64,000 nucleotides of DNA. Origin: Alkalinema sp. CACIAM 70d. GTDB taxonomy: Bacteria; Cyanobacteriota; Cyanobacteriia; Leptolyngbyales; Leptolyngbyaceae. Under the pieces are notes generated by a model. That model was not told the origin of the DNA. It saw only the letters and a list, made by a program, of their open reading frames with translations, and searched no databases. The stretch's first letter is position 1; each line of letters begins with the position of its first letter. The stretch spans positions 37,401-101,400 of the forward strand of contig MUGG01000121.1 of the NCBI GenBank assembly GCA_002148405.1. Direction: 5' to 3'. Below, one piece after another: positions 53,560 to 63,336 of the stretch. A program made the translations under genes and the position numbers.

Positions 53560-54679
53560 ACGGGACTTCAGATCCTAAAAACCTAAAACGCAATTGCTGT
53601 CAGTCACGGGCCGTCTAGCATAAGCCATTTCAGCCCTAACTTGAGGGCTATCTCAACGGTGTATAACTCCATATCTAGGACTGAAATAAGCCAGTTTGAC
53701 TAGCAGCATCCAAACAAAATAAGTATGCCCCTAGTACCAGCGACAACCTTGCCTATTACTGAGAAACCTAAGGAGATTGAGTGTATTGAACGTTGAGAGC
53801 CGTGACCTGAGTGAGCAATGGATTTTATTGACTATGACTTCTGGCGCAACCCTGAAAAAATAGTATTTGGTAATGTGTGAGTATGTACCACACCTCAAAT
53901 ACAAAGATCTATGTTGATCTATATTGGCGATTAACAATATATTTTGATTCAATATATTGTTGTTTAGTAGCGCTATAGAGAGTAAAGCAGTCTAGGGGAG
54001 ATTGAAAGGTTATATTTACAAGGTTTATAGAAGACCTATATCCTACATTCCATCCTACAGAAAAATATCCGGAAAACTGCGGTAAAAGTTCTAAATTTAT
54101 AATGATTGCTGACCTGATATTGAGTGAAGAAGTGATGAAGTTTGTTAGGTAGGAAACGATCGAGCATTGCCAGGATACGTCAAAATTTTTTGGGAGATAA
54201 AATTTCTTTAAAATATTCTTCCCAACTCATCTCTATGGGTCAGTTTTCTATTCGTCAGTTTTACGTGGACGAATCACTAAAGCAAAATTCAGAATTCGAT
54301 CGAAACATTCATCCCTATTCAATAGAGTTCTTAATTCAAGAGATTTACAGTTTACGGGTTATTTGACTTTAGGCTTAATAGGCTGGCATGATGAATTCTG
54401 GCAACCTACCCTTCTGGCAATACATCCTTCTAGGGACACATCCTTCTAGGGACACATCGTTTATTAGCAACACCTTACTTAATTAACAGCAACACTGAAT
54501 CAACAGCAACATAGTAAATCAAGATGGTGGATCATGTTGCAGAGGATGTGTTGAGTTGTCAGAGAATCAATAGAGGCGATTTGTCAGAGGCGATTTATCG
54601 AAGAGCCTCGATCGCATACCCTTTCCGATTACAATGTAAGCTTCTTGCAATCTTTCTTAATTTCGCTCAGAGCGTCGCT
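53560..54679. other. 1.1-kb AT-rich intergenic region
   Basis: Between the metalloprotease gene (minus) and prfC (plus). It includes an AGCCCT/AGGGCT hairpin at 53632-53649 about 75 bp upstream of the metalloprotease start, and a 16-bp tandem duplication (ACATCCTTCTAGGGAC) at 54422-54453. Short frames on both strands have no family resemblance and AT-rich, non-coding-like composition. Confidence 0.5.
54422..54453. repeat. 16-bp tandem duplication upstream of prfC
   Basis: ACATCCTTCTAGGGAC at 54422-54437 and 54438-54453, followed by ACATC of a third copy. Confidence 0.95.
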
Positions 54680-56308
54680 ATGTCCCCAGATTTGCAGACC
54701 GAGTTAGAACAAGCTGTCAACCGTCGTCGTAATTTTGCAATTATTTCCCACCCGGATGCAGGGAAGACGACGTTAACGGAAAAGCTGTTGCTGTACGGAG
54801 GTGCAATCCACGAGGCAGGTGCGGTAAAAGCTCGCAAGGAGCAACGTCATGCGACCTCTGACTGGATGGAAATGGAAAAACAGCGGGGGATTTCCATTAC
54901 TTCCACCGTGCTGCAATTTGACTATAGCAACTACTACATCAATCTTTTGGATACTCCCGGACACCAAGACTTCAGCGAAGATACCTATCGCACCTTGGCA
55001 GCAGCGGATAATGCGGTGATGCTAATCGATGCGGCGAAAGGGTTAGAGCCTCAGACTCGTAAGCTGTTTGAAGTCTGTAAAATGAGATCGCTGCCGATTT
55101 TTACTTTTGTCAATAAGCTCGATCGACCGGGGCGGGGGCCACTGGAGCTGCTGGACGAAATTGAGAAAGAGCTGGGGATGCAAACCTATGCGGTTAATTG
55201 GCCGATCGGTGGGGGCGATCGCTTCAAGGGGGTCTTCGATCGACGCAAGCGGCAGATCCATCTATTTGAACGGAGTCTTCACAACAAGCGAGTTGCTAAA
55301 GATACCATTCTGGAACTGGACGATCCGAGACTGGAAGAATTGCTAGAACCTGACCTGTATAGCCAATTCAAAGATGAGCTGGAACTTTTGGATGAGTTAG
55401 GCGGAGAATTGGATCCGGAAGCTGTTCACATTGGTCAGATGACCCCGGTCTTTTTTGGCAGTGCGATGACCAACTTTGGGGTGGAACTCTTCCTGGAGTC
55501 CTTTTTGGACTACGCGCTCAAGCCCGGTGCCCACGAAAGCACCCAAGGCGAAATTGCCCCCACCTATCCAGAATTTTCAGGTTTTGTCTTTAAGCTCCAA
55601 GCCAACATGGATCCCAAACACCGCGATCGCGTTGCCTTTGTGCGGGTTTGTTCCGGCAAGTTTGAAAAAGACATGACCGTCAGCCATGCTCGATCGGGCA
55701 AAACCGTAAGGCTCTCCCGACCCCAAAAGCTCTTTGCCCAAGATCGGGAAGTGATTGAAGAAGCCTATCCCGGTGACATTATTGGCTTAAACAATCCCGG
55801 CGTCTTTGCGATCGGAGATACGATTTACCTAGGCCAACGGTTGGAATATGAGGGCATTCCCTGCTTCTCCCCAGAACTGTTCGCGTTCCTGCGTAATCCA
55901 AACCCATCTAAATTTAAGCAATTCCGCAAGGGTGTCTCTGAACTGCGGGAAGAGGGCGCTGTCCAAATTATGTATTCCGCCGACGAATCGAAACGGGATC
56001 CCATTTTGGCAGCGGTGGGCCAGCTCCAAATGGAAGTTGTCCAATTCCGTCTACAAAATGAGTATGGGGTAGAAACCCAGCTCGATTGGTTACCCTATAC
56101 TGTTGCCCGCTGGGTCGATGGAGGCTGGGATGCCTTAAAAGCCGCAGGCCGCCTCTTCAATACTCTCACGGTAAAAGATAGTTGGGAACGCCCGGTTTTA
56201 CTGTTCCGCAATGAATGGAACTGTCAACAACTGGAAGGGGATCATCCTGAACTCCAGTTAAGTCGGGTTGCACCTGTGGTTTCTGGGAAGGAACCCATGG
56301 CGATTTAG
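54680..56308 (+). CDS. prfC: Peptide chain release factor 3
   Basis: A 542-residue GTPase that recycles release factors RF1/RF2 from the ribosome. The G motifs are [13 protein letters not shown] (G1), [11 protein letters not shown] (switch I), [14 protein letters not shown] (G3) and VNKLDRPGR (G4), with the elongation-factor-like domains behind. The frame is open from 54524, but the family start is the ATG at 54680 ([25 protein letters not shown]). Length is normal. A single gene; a weak stem follows before the next gene. Confidence 0.96.
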   Translation: MSPDLQTELEQAVNRRRNFAIISHPDAGKTTLTEKLLLYGGAIHEAGAVKARKEQRHATSDWMEMEKQRGISITSTVLQFDYSNYYINLLDTPGHQDFSEDTYRTLAAADNAVMLIDAAKGLEPQTRKLFEVCKMRSLPIFTFVNKLDRPGRGPLELLDEIEKELGMQTYAVNWPIGGGDRFKGVFDRRKRQIHLFERSLHNKRVAKDTILELDDPRLEELLEPDLYSQFKDELELLDELGGELDPEAVHIGQMTPVFFGSAMTNFGVELFLESFLDYALKPGAHESTQGEIAPTYPEFSGFVFKLQANMDPKHRDRVAFVRVCSGKFEKDMTVSHARSGKTVRLSRPQKLFAQDREVIEEAYPGDIIGLNNPGVFAIGDTIYLGQRLEYEGIPCFSPELFAFLRNPNPSKFKQFRKGVSELREEGAVQIMYSADESKRDPILAAVGQLQMEVVQFRLQNEYGVETQLDWLPYTVARWVDGGWDALKAAGRLFNTLTVKDSWERPVLLFRNEWNCQQLEGDHPELQLSRVAPVVSGKEPMAI

Positions 56309-56414
56309 CTTCGATTAAATAGCGATCGGATCCAATATGGATTTTTGAGCTTTGGGTCATCCCATTTAGCTCCTTTGGGTATCCTAAAGGGGCAAGTGAT
56401 GGGGGAGCATGACC

Positions 56415-58880
56415 ATGGCTGAAACATCGATCACACAATGCTTAGAAGCAGGATTCTCTGCCCTCAAGGAGAAAAATTATCCCCAAGCGATTACATTCCT
56501 AGAGCAGGTTATCCAGGCTCCCAATGCCCAGGCCGAACCAGCCTTGCCGGAATGTATCAAGGCTCAAATGGGATTAGTCACGGCTTATGCCCAAGTGGGG
56601 AATCCCGAAAAGGCGATCGACCTAGCTCACAGCTTGGTACGGCAAGAAAATCCCAAAGTACAGCAGTGGGCTGAGCGGCAGTTGGTGGAGTTGGAATCTT
56701 CATCAGCGTCGAAATCCAGCCAACTTGTGAACTCAACCATCCAGGCTCAAGACAGTCAGAAAACGGGGTTTGTCCCCCTAGACGAAGCCCCGGTTCTCCC
56801 TGAAAGCCGCCGCCGTATCCCATTGCCCACCCAAGACAACCAGGAAGAATTGCCCTCCCGCCCTAGCCAGCCAACTCCACCCAGCGCTAGCGAAATTTCT
56901 GAAAATTTATCGATCATCGATGCAGAACAAGGCCGATTGCCTACGCCTTCAATGGAAGCAACCTTGCCACCAATTTCTGCCCAGGAACCTAAAACTCAGT
57001 GGCACCTAGAGGATCGAGAAGAGGCACCCCATCAGGAACGGGCAACTAAGTGGTCTGCTTTGCCCCCACGATCTCAGTTACCGCTCACCTTGGCACAGAT
57101 GAGTGTGCCGATCGCCCTCATTGTCATTCCCTTGGTGCTCTTTATAGCCAAATATGTCTTAGATGTTTTACGGGTCAGTTTTGCCACCCGGATCTTACGG
57201 TGGAGCCAAACTCTACCCAGTTGGGAATTTCCAGCTTGGTGGATTCTTCCCTCATTAGTCATTTGCTATTTTGCTTCCCCGTGGTTCTTAGATTGGGTTC
57301 TACGGCAATTTCATGGCTTACAACCCTTTTCTACAGGCACCTTGGCACAATACAGCCCCGAAAGCCATCGTCTGCTTCAGCGCAGTTGCCAACAGCAGAA
57401 AATACCAATTCCCACCCTCGGCATCCTACCGATCGCCGTTCCGGTCGTCATGAGCTACGGCTTTTCCGCTAAAAATGCTCGCATTGTCGTGAGTCAAGGC
57501 TGCCTCGATCGATTAGAAGACGCAGAGATTGCGACCCTCTATGCAGCTGAGCTAGGGCACATTGTTCACAAAACCTTTGTACCTTTATCTTGGGTCACAA
57601 CGGTGATCCAGATCCCCTATCTAGTTTATTGGCAAGCTGCCAATCTGGGAGACGGGTTGTTGCGGTGGGCAGACACAGTGACGCGCCAAAAGGCTTGGCT
57701 GGGTGGGTTAATAAGGATTCCTGCCTATGGGTTAGGGGTAATCTCAACTTTGGCCTATAGCCTATTTTGGGTCTTCCGCTGGGCAGGACTGAAGCTGAGC
57801 CGCGATCGCAGTGCCTATAGCGATCGCATTGCTTGTAACCTAACGGGGAATCCCAACAGTTTGGCTCGAGCCTTGGTCAAACTTGCCGTGGGTACAGCAG
57901 AAGTATTCAGCCAAGAGGGAACCGTAGATCCCGTGCTCGAAGGGTTTGAACTACTGCAACCCTTGAGTTATCGATCGACGCTCTTCCTAGGGAGCGCTTT
58001 GCAGTATTTGTCTCCAACCCAATTGCTCGCCTGGGAAACCAGCCATCCTTTACGCGGTTGGCTCAGCCTCAATCAACCCAGTGCCTTTCTGGCCGATCGC
58101 CTGATTGCCCTCATGACCTATGCCCAAACCTGGCATCTGCAACCGGATCTCACCATTGCAGATCCATTACAGTCGCGATCAACAACCACCCACACCCGTG
58201 CCTCTGGAAACCGTCCAGCCAGTCTTTTTAAGGTAGCAGCTCCCCTCTGGTGCGCGTTAGGGGGCTACCTATTAGCTGTGCTGGCTTGGGGGCTGGGATG
58301 GTTAGCCTTCCAAATGGGTCAATATCGCCTGACTTGGTTGGGTAGTGACTATGGATTATTTATGGGATTGCCCTTACTCGGCTTTGGGCTAGGTACCATT
58401 TGGCGATTTAATCAGTTCTTTCCTGAAATTCCCCTCTCGCTCCTCCGCAGTGGACAACCTGTCCAACGGGATCAAACGGAGAATGAAAGCTTGCGCGAAT
58501 TGGCTGAATTTCTCCAAAACTCCTCATTGGATCCCCTCCAGCCCCATCGGATCAAACTAGAAGGTCAACTGCTAGGTCGCCGAGGGATCAGCAATTGGCT
58601 AGGACAAGATTTGTGGTTACAGACTGCTCTGGGCGTCCTGCGATTGCACTACATGTCCCAACTCGGGCCGATCGGGAATTGGCTGCGATATCAGCATCGA
58701 CCTAGCAATCAAATTGGCCAATCTGTAACTGTAGTCGGCTGGCTACGCCGGGGGGCAACCCCTTGGCTGGATATGGAACTCTTGCGCAGCCCGATCGGAC
58801 GCAATTACGGTAGCCATCCCGTTTGGTCTACGGTCATTGCCATACTGGCGATTGCTGCAGGTCTCTACCTCTTGCTGTAA
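56415..58880 (+). CDS. TPR-containing M48 (HtpX-like) membrane protein with altered zinc motif
   Basis: An 821-residue membrane protein. A TPR-like N-terminus (about 5-95) and a Pro/Ser-rich linker (~100-215) lead to an HtpX-type M48 part with membrane helices near 228-250 and 275-295. The family's HExxH zinc motif is present as AELGH in IATLYAAELGHIVHK, so the first His ligand is replaced by Ala; the downstream SDRIACNLTGNP matches the M48 third-ligand region in outline. Catalysis is doubtful. Two more helices (~620-660) precede a soluble C-terminal part (RIKLEGQLLGRRGISNWLGQDLWLQT) and a final helix. GGGGAG at 56402-56407 supports the ATG at 56415 over 56409. Confidence 0.8.
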   Translation: MAETSITQCLEAGFSALKEKNYPQAITFLEQVIQAPNAQAEPALPECIKAQMGLVTAYAQVGNPEKAIDLAHSLVRQENPKVQQWAERQLVELESSSASKSSQLVNSTIQAQDSQKTGFVPLDEAPVLPESRRRIPLPTQDNQEELPSRPSQPTPPSASEISENLSIIDAEQGRLPTPSMEATLPPISAQEPKTQWHLEDREEAPHQERATKWSALPPRSQLPLTLAQMSVPIALIVIPLVLFIAKYVLDVLRVSFATRILRWSQTLPSWEFPAWWILPSLVICYFASPWFLDWVLRQFHGLQPFSTGTLAQYSPESHRLLQRSCQQQKIPIPTLGILPIAVPVVMSYGFSAKNARIVVSQGCLDRLEDAEIATLYAAELGHIVHKTFVPLSWVTTVIQIPYLVYWQAANLGDGLLRWADTVTRQKAWLGGLIRIPAYGLGVISTLAYSLFWVFRWAGLKLSRDRSAYSDRIACNLTGNPNSLARALVKLAVGTAEVFSQEGTVDPVLEGFELLQPLSYRSTLFLGSALQYLSPTQLLAWETSHPLRGWLSLNQPSAFLADRLIALMTYAQTWHLQPDLTIADPLQSRSTTTHTRASGNRPASLFKVAAPLWCALGGYLLAVLAWGLGWLAFQMGQYRLTWLGSDYGLFMGLPLLGFGLGTIWRFNQFFPEIPLSLLRSGQPVQRDQTENESLRELAEFLQNSSLDPLQPHRIKLEGQLLGRRGISNWLGQDLWLQTALGVLRLHYMSQLGPIGNWLRYQHRPSNQIGQSVTVVGWLRRGATPWLDMELLRSPIGRNYGSHPVWSTVIAILAIAAGLYLLL

Positions 58881-59116
58881 CTTGCTGGCAATTCCCAGGT
58901 CATTAGCCTCAGGCCCGATCCTCCCGCAGATTAGTAACAAACAGTTGCAGCTTTGACGAACAACATGTTACATTTCTTAACAAGGAGACTGAACGTTCTA
59001 CATACAGGTTAAGCCTCCATCGTTTTTGGTCTACCCAGTGGGATTGGCCCAGCTCGATCGGGTTTTCTTGAATGGTCTCGGTATCAGATATTTCTCCTCC
59101 CAACACAGCAAGCTTC

Positions 59117-59142
59117 GCCAGCCATGTCATGGCTGGCTTTTT
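59117..59142 (+). terminator. Rho-independent terminator
   Basis: GCCAGCCAT / ATGGCTGGC perfect 9-bp stem with GTC loop, then five T. It lies ~240 bp after the HtpX-like gene. Confidence 0.88.
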
Positions 59143-59337
59143 ACTGCTAGGCTGATTTCAGCTCGCCTGCGTTAACAGATTGATCAAATCAGATTGATCA
59201 ATCTGCTAGAAGATCTAAGAGAAATCTGTGAAATTACCTAGCTCTGAAGAAACCAGCATGCTACTTTATTGAATGGTTGATTTTTCAGTTAGAGTGAGGT
59301 CGTCTGTCGCCGTTGTTTCTGGCACTCTATCAAGCGG

Positions 59338-59397
59338 CATTGTATCGAGCAACATTGTATCGGACAACATTGTATCGAGCGACATCGCTATCGAGGT
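59338..59397. repeat. 15-bp tandem array (4 units)
   Basis: CATTGTATCGAGCAA, CATTGTATCGGACAA, CATTGTATCGAGCGA, CATCGCTATCGAGGT head to tail, each unit differing by one to four bases. Confidence 0.9.
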
Positions 59398-59710
59398 GTC
59401 AATGCACACCAAGATAAGACTTTCGAGTCTTGTTCTCTCTTCAGTGATCAGGCGTGGGAAAAGAACATCCAAAAAATTTGTAGGTTCAGTCTGAAAAAAG
59501 AAGAGGTCTTGGTAAGGTGGATAGAGAAAAGATGTCATGATGGTGGATGGGGTTTAGGTCGTTTGCAAGCCAGTTGAGGAATGGTACAAAGCCGGATGAT
59601 GTTTCGCTGAGGGTGACAATTCAACCCGCCTTCTAGAATCCTCGCCTGAAACGCCCACAGTTATGAAACAGTTTTTCCTTTCAAAGTTCTGAGTCTGGAG
59701 GTCTTTTCCA

Positions 59711-60160
59711 ATGTCTGTTCGTCTGTATGTTGGCAATCTGCCTGAGGATGTAACTCGTCAAGATCTAGAAGCGGTGTTTGCTGAAGCGGGGGTTTCCGCG
59801 AAATTGATCACCGATCGTAAAACTGGTAAGTGCCGGGGCTTTGGTTTTGTTACCGTCAAAACCGATGAAGAAGCTGATCAATTCATTGAGAAGTTTAATG
59901 GGGTCTCAGTGAAGGACAACGCCATCAAGATTGAAAAGGCACTGCCTCGCTCCAAAGGCGATGATGCTGCAGAAGGCGCTGCGCCTTCTACAGCGCCTGC
60001 CTCCAACAACCGCCGCAACAAGGGGGGGAATAACAAGGGTGGCAATAATCGTCGAGTCGCCAGTACATCAGATTCTGAAGGATTCCAGCCTGATCCGCGC
60101 TGGGCTAGTGAACTGGAGAAGCTGAAGCAACTGCTTGCAGCCCAAACGACGGGGTCATAG
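59711..60160 (+). CDS. Cyanobacterial RRM-type RNA-binding protein
   Basis: A 149-residue protein with one N-terminal RNA recognition motif (about 1-80): RNP2 is LYVGNLP and RNP1 is KCRGFGFVTV. The C-terminal part is Asn/Gly/Arg-rich (NNRRNKGGNNKGGNNRR) and ends in a helix (PRWASELEKLKQLL). This matches the cyanobacterial Rbp family, some members of which are cold-inducible and bind mRNA; this one has a longer tail than the usual short ones. A terminator follows at 60371. Confidence 0.92.
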   Translation: MSVRLYVGNLPEDVTRQDLEAVFAEAGVSAKLITDRKTGKCRGFGFVTVKTDEEADQFIEKFNGVSVKDNAIKIEKALPRSKGDDAAEGAAPSTAPASNNRRNKGGNNKGGNNRRVASTSDSEGFQPDPRWASELEKLKQLLAAQTTGS

Positions 60161-60370
60161 GTTAGACGCGATCGTTTCAATCATGTCGCATCCAGGATTT
60201 TGACCAGAGCCATACAAAACCACTGGTCATTCCGGGACAATCCATCGTATGAGTTCTAGATTCTTTAGACTAGGGCTAAACCGATAGATTGAGCGACAGG
60301 GGTACATTGTATAGATAAATTGATCAATGTTACCTGTGTTAAGAAACCTGTGAATTTTGCTTAAATAGAG

Positions 60371-60397
60371 GGGTGAAGTATTGGCTTCACCCTTTCT
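60371..60397 (+). terminator. Rho-independent terminator after the RRM gene
   Basis: GGGTGAAG / CTTCACCC stem (60371-60378, 60385-60392) with a six-base loop and TTTCTT tail. Confidence 0.8.
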
Positions 60398-60492
60398 TAT
60401 TGGCAATTGGCCAATGATTAACCATTGACTACATGTCTAATTGTTAATTAACTGACTATCAGTGATTAATAACCTGGCAGAAACTAACTGAC

Positions 60493-60556
60493 TGGCTAAC
60501 TGTCAAATTGGCTAACTGTCAAATTAACAATTGTGCAAATTAACAATTGCGCAAAT
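60493..60556. repeat. Two adjacent 16-bp tandem pairs
   Basis: TGGCTAACTGTCAAAT twice exactly (60493-60524), then TAACAATTGTGCAAAT and a one-mismatch copy (60525-60556). It ends ~20 bp before the ndhO ribosome site. Confidence 0.92.
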
Positions 60557-60586
60557 TATCCTCAAAGTTGCTCAAGAGGTGGAATG

Positions 60587-60805
60587 ATGACAATCAAAAA
60601 AGGGGCCATGGTCAAGGCCATTCGCGAGAAGCTAGAAAATAGTGTAGAAGCTCAGGCTAGCGATCGCCGCTTTCCACCCTATTTATTTGAAACCCCTGGG
60701 GAAGTGTTAGACATTCGCGGCGATTATGCATTTATCAAGTTTGGCATCGTGCCAACTCCGAATATTTGGTTAAGGATTGATCAACTAGAAGCCTTCTCTG
60801 GTTAG
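60587..60805 (+). CDS. ndhO: NAD(P)H-quinone oxidoreductase subunit O
   Basis: A 72-residue subunit of the cyanobacterial NDH-1 complex (cyclic electron flow and respiration at the thylakoid). The diagnostic stretch is [44 protein letters not shown] and [13 protein letters not shown]. The 72-residue length from the ATG at 60587 is normal; the frame opens upstream at 60533 and the ATG at 60584 is also possible. GAGGTGG just upstream serves as ribosome site. mdh follows ~70 bp later on the same strand. Confidence 0.95.
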   Translation: MTIKKGAMVKAIREKLENSVEAQASDRRFPPYLFETPGEVLDIRGDYAFIKFGIVPTPNIWLRIDQLEAFSG

Positions 60806-60873
60806 AACTTGCTAGACTGCGGGTAAAGCTTCCTTCCGTTGCTCTTCTCAGAAGGAGCTTGGAAGGAGGAGTT

Positions 60874-61854
60874 ATGCTATCGACCCAAGTGATCGGGTGC
60901 CCGCAGTTTCGCGTTGCAGTCATTGGGGCTGGTAATGTTGGCAGTGCCCTAACCCAGCGTCTGGCGGAAAAAAATCTTGCGGATGTCGTTTTACTAGATG
61001 TTGTGCCTGGTCGGCCCCAAGGGTTAGCGCTAGATTTAATGGAAGCGCGGGGTGTTGAGCGGCACAACCGCCGGATTATTGGAACCAACGACTATGCTGA
61101 TACGGCTGGTTCAGACATCGTTGTCGTGACAGCAGGCGTGGCTCGCAAGCCGGGTATGAGCCGGGATGACCTACTGCTCACCAATGCACAAATTGTGCAA
61201 AAAGTGGTGCAAAACGCGATCGCTTATTCCCCAAATGCTGTCATTATCATGGTCACGAATCCCCTCGATGTCATGACCTATCTGGCATGGCAGGAGAGTG
61301 ATCTACCCTCCGATCGGGTTATGGGCATGGCTGGGGTCTTAGATGCTTCCCGATTCCAAACTTTCGTTGCCATGGAATTAGGGGTTTCGGTAGCCGAAAT
61401 TCATGCAACTGTTTTGGGTGGGCATGGGGATTTAATGGTGCCGCTACCTCGATATACGACAGTCAGTGGCATTCCCATCACGGAGTTAATGGACGAATCA
61501 ACGATCGCCCGACTCATCGATCGTACTCGCAATGGTGGCGCAGAAATTGTTCAGCTTATGCAAACGGGCAGTGCCTTTTACGCCCCGGCTTCTTCAGCGG
61601 CGCTGATGGTGGAAGCCGTGCTGTATAACCAAGCGCGCCTCTTACCCGCAGCGGTTTATCTCAACGGAGAATATGGATTAAAAGATATTTTCCTGGGGGT
61701 TCCCTGTCGGTTGGGCTGTCGAGGTGTAGATCAAGTGGTTGAACTCAAGCTGACGGCTCACGAGCATGAGCAACTGTTGTCTTCTGCCCGATCGGTTCGC
61801 CAGAGCATTGATGTACTAACCCATCTACTTAAAACGTCGGCTCCTACAAATTAA
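60874..61854 (+). CDS. mdh: Malate dehydrogenase
   Basis: A 326-residue NAD-dependent malate dehydrogenase of the LDH-like type (MDH3 class): [12 protein letters not shown] dinucleotide-binding loop, [11 protein letters not shown] mobile loop with the malate-specific Arg, [14 protein letters not shown], catalytic His in [10 protein letters not shown], and [11 protein letters not shown]. It interconverts malate and oxaloacetate. A strong ribosome site (GGAAGGAGGA at 60861-60870) sits 3 bp before the ATG at 60874; a TTG at 60859 in frame is less likely. Confidence 0.95.
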   Translation: MLSTQVIGCPQFRVAVIGAGNVGSALTQRLAEKNLADVVLLDVVPGRPQGLALDLMEARGVERHNRRIIGTNDYADTAGSDIVVVTAGVARKPGMSRDDLLLTNAQIVQKVVQNAIAYSPNAVIIMVTNPLDVMTYLAWQESDLPSDRVMGMAGVLDASRFQTFVAMELGVSVAEIHATVLGGHGDLMVPLPRYTTVSGIPITELMDESTIARLIDRTRNGGAEIVQLMQTGSAFYAPASSAALMVEAVLYNQARLLPAAVYLNGEYGLKDIFLGVPCRLGCRGVDQVVELKLTAHEHEQLLSSARSVRQSIDVLTHLLKTSAPTN

Positions 61855-61980
61855 CGCAATGACCTATCTTGTCATTTGTCTTTCAGTGCTTCACCTGGGT
61901 AAGCTTCCCCAATTTCTTTCATCTTTTTTCCGAAACCTCTAGCAATATTTCAACAACCTGTGTTAAATTTATTCAGGTAA

Positions 61981-62053
61981 GGCTCAGTAGCTCAGTGGTT
62001 AGAGCAGGGGACTCATAAGCCCAAGGCCGCAGGTTCAAATCCCGCCTGAGCCA
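61981..62053 (+). tRNA. trnM: tRNA-Met (CAT anticodon), probably elongator type
   Basis: A 73-base cloverleaf without encoded CCA. Acceptor GGCTCAG/CTGAGCC is perfect with A73; D-arm GCTC/GAGC; anticodon loop CTCATAA; T-loop TTCAAAT. Unusual pairs: in the anticodon stem G27-A43 and A31-G39 do not pair, and the T stem (GCAGG/CCCGC) has one A-C mismatch. An Ile-tRNA with modified CAT is possible but the body resembles Met. A tyrosine recombinase gene lies directly downstream, so the 3' half is a plausible attachment site. Confidence 0.85.
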
Positions 62054-62086
62054 TTGTGAATACAGGAAATCACTATTCCTTAACAG

Positions 62087-62124
62087 TTAAACCCTCCGTA
62101 GAGAGTTCTCTAGGGAGGGTTTAA
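62087..62124. terminator. Long hairpin between tRNA and integrase
   Basis: TTAAACCCTCC (62087-62097) pairs exactly with 62114-62124; after one mismatch TAGAGA/TCTCTA extends the stem, giving 17 paired bases around a two-base loop. It overlaps the integrase stop codon and can terminate on both strands. Confidence 0.8.
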
Positions 62125-62993
62125 AATTCTGGGATTTCGATGGTCTTGGCAGCTTGGGCGTAGTGCTTCCAGATTGTCTCTGGGCTGTTGCCTACCAGTT
62201 TGGCTACGTCGGTAACGGTCATTCCTGCTTGGATTGCGAGGGTGATGAAGGTATGACGGGTATGGGATGGCGGCAAGTATCGGTCAATCTGGCGGGATTG
62301 GGCGAGGGGTTTGACGATGCCCTCCCAGTGACGATGAAGGAAGTTTGTCCCGTCGATATGACTGCCCTGGGGACTGGGGAACACCCACTGAGGATTGAGG
62401 CCGCGTTGAAATTTCAGGATGGTTTCAACGGGTTCGGTTAGGGGAAAGGTGCGTTCCTCCCAGGTTTTGAGGGGTGCAACTTGTTTGGAGCCGCTAGCGA
62501 TCGCTACTTTGAACCAGATACGATCGCGGCCTATGTGTTCCCATTGCAGGGCGCGTGCTTCTTCTTGTCTGCATCCGGTTTTGAATAGGAAGCGCACGAA
62601 GGCCGCGTAGAACGGGTCGCGGTCTTGGAAGGCTTGGATAATGATGTCTCTATCGACTGCGCTGAAGGCTTCGCGGCGGTTGTAGGCTGTTTTGCGGATG
62701 GTTCCGACTAAGGGTTCCCAGGGGTTGTTGGGAACGGCCCCTTGCTTCTGTGACCAGCGGTAGGCTGCGTTCTGGTCTTGGACGAATCGCCGGACGGTTT
62801 CAGCGGAGTATTTTTTGAGAAGCCATTCAACCACCTCGGAGGGGGTGTCTAGGTAGGGGGGGAGGTTTTCGATAACTTTGCCCCAGCGCTTGTACTCCTG
62901 GTTGATGGTGTTGGGATGTAGGAAGGTCTTTTTGAATTCGGTGTAGGCCGTCCAGATGCGGGTCATCTGGGGGATTAGCAATCGTTTTGGCAT
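62121..62993 (-). CDS. Tyrosine recombinase / phage-type integrase
   Basis: A 290-residue site-specific recombinase. Catalytic residues are visible in the expected order: Arg in TGCRQEEARALQW (~145), His-x-x-Arg in PPSHTRHTF (~250), and HYAQ with the nucleophile Tyr (~281). An N-terminal SAM-like DNA-binding domain precedes. It ends ~70 bp from the tRNA-Met gene and points toward it, the usual arrangement for an element integrated at a tRNA 3' end. Confidence 0.9.
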   Translation of the reverse strand: MPKRLLIPQMTRIWTAYTEFKKTFLHPNTINQEYKRWGKVIENLPPYLDTPSEVVEWLLKKYSAETVRRFVQDQNAAYRWSQKQGAVPNNPWEPLVGTIRKTAYNRREAFSAVDRDIIIQAFQDRDPFYAAFVRFLFKTGCRQEEARALQWEHIGRDRIWFKVAIASGSKQVAPLKTWEERTFPLTEPVETILKFQRGLNPQWVFPSPQGSHIDGTNFLHRHWEGIVKPLAQSRQIDRYLPPSHTRHTFITLAIQAGMTVTDVAKLVGNSPETIWKHYAQAAKTIEIPEF

Positions 62994-63004
62994 TTAACAA
63001 GGAG

Positions 63005-63229
63005 TCAGCTAGAGCATTCTTCGTTGGTGATGGCGAATTCGATATGAAGAATAAGGTTCTTTGCGCCGCATTCTGGGCAGAAAACATGAGTCCCCAGTTT
63101 GGGATGGCGATCGGCGATCGACCACCAGGCGTCACAGGCTCCACAGCGATAGTGGTAGAGATGTTCTAGCGAAACAACTGCATGGGGGAGTTGCGTCTTG
63201 TCGTCTGGGGTGTTTGGAGAGTCTTGCAT
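63005..63229 (-). CDS. Small zinc-ribbon-like protein, 74 aa
   Basis: A 74-residue protein with two Cys pairs, CGAC (near 32) and CPEC (near 52), as RCGACDAWWSI and VFCPECGAKN, consistent with a zinc ribbon. The frame opens at 63283; the ATG at 63229 (MQDSPNTPDDK) fits better. It lies 11 bp upstream of the integrase gene on the same strand and may be an element-encoded regulator or excision-type factor. No family is recognised. Confidence 0.6.
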   Translation of the reverse strand: MQDSPNTPDDKTQLPHAVVSLEHLYHYRCGACDAWWSIADRHPKLGTHVFCPECGAKNLILHIEFAITNEECSS

Positions 63230-63336
63230 TTTTTGAGTTCTGGTGTAATTCAATGCCGTGATGCACAGAGGGAACCACGGCATTGAGGGAGATTTACGGA
63301 TTGTGCCGAATGGCTACGGCTATTGATGGGACTGGG

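Larger units (their letters stand above)
58881..59710. other. 830-bp intergenic region with terminator and 15-bp array
   Basis: Holds the terminator at 59117-59142 and the tandem array at 59338-59397. Short frames on both strands across the array (59273-59494 plus, 59266-59538 minus) overlap each other and mostly translate the repeat, so neither is called. The RRM gene promoter and leader should lie in the last ~150 bp. Confidence 0.5.
60161..60586. other. Intergenic region between the RRM gene and ndhO
   Basis: Contains a terminator at 60371-60395 and two adjoining 16-bp tandem pairs at 60493-60556. Otherwise AT-rich without gene-like content. Confidence 0.5.

Noticed and set aside
53731..54366. 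Short frames of 73-74 codons on both strands
   Set aside because: AT-rich spacer DNA, no ribosome site or family pattern.
54524..54679. N-terminal extension of PrfC
   Set aside because: The upstream 52 codons lack family similarity; RF3 proteins start near the ATG at 54680.
59266..59538. Overlapping 73- and 90-codon frames on opposite strands
   Set aside because: Both mainly translate the 15-bp array; neither has homology that I recognise.
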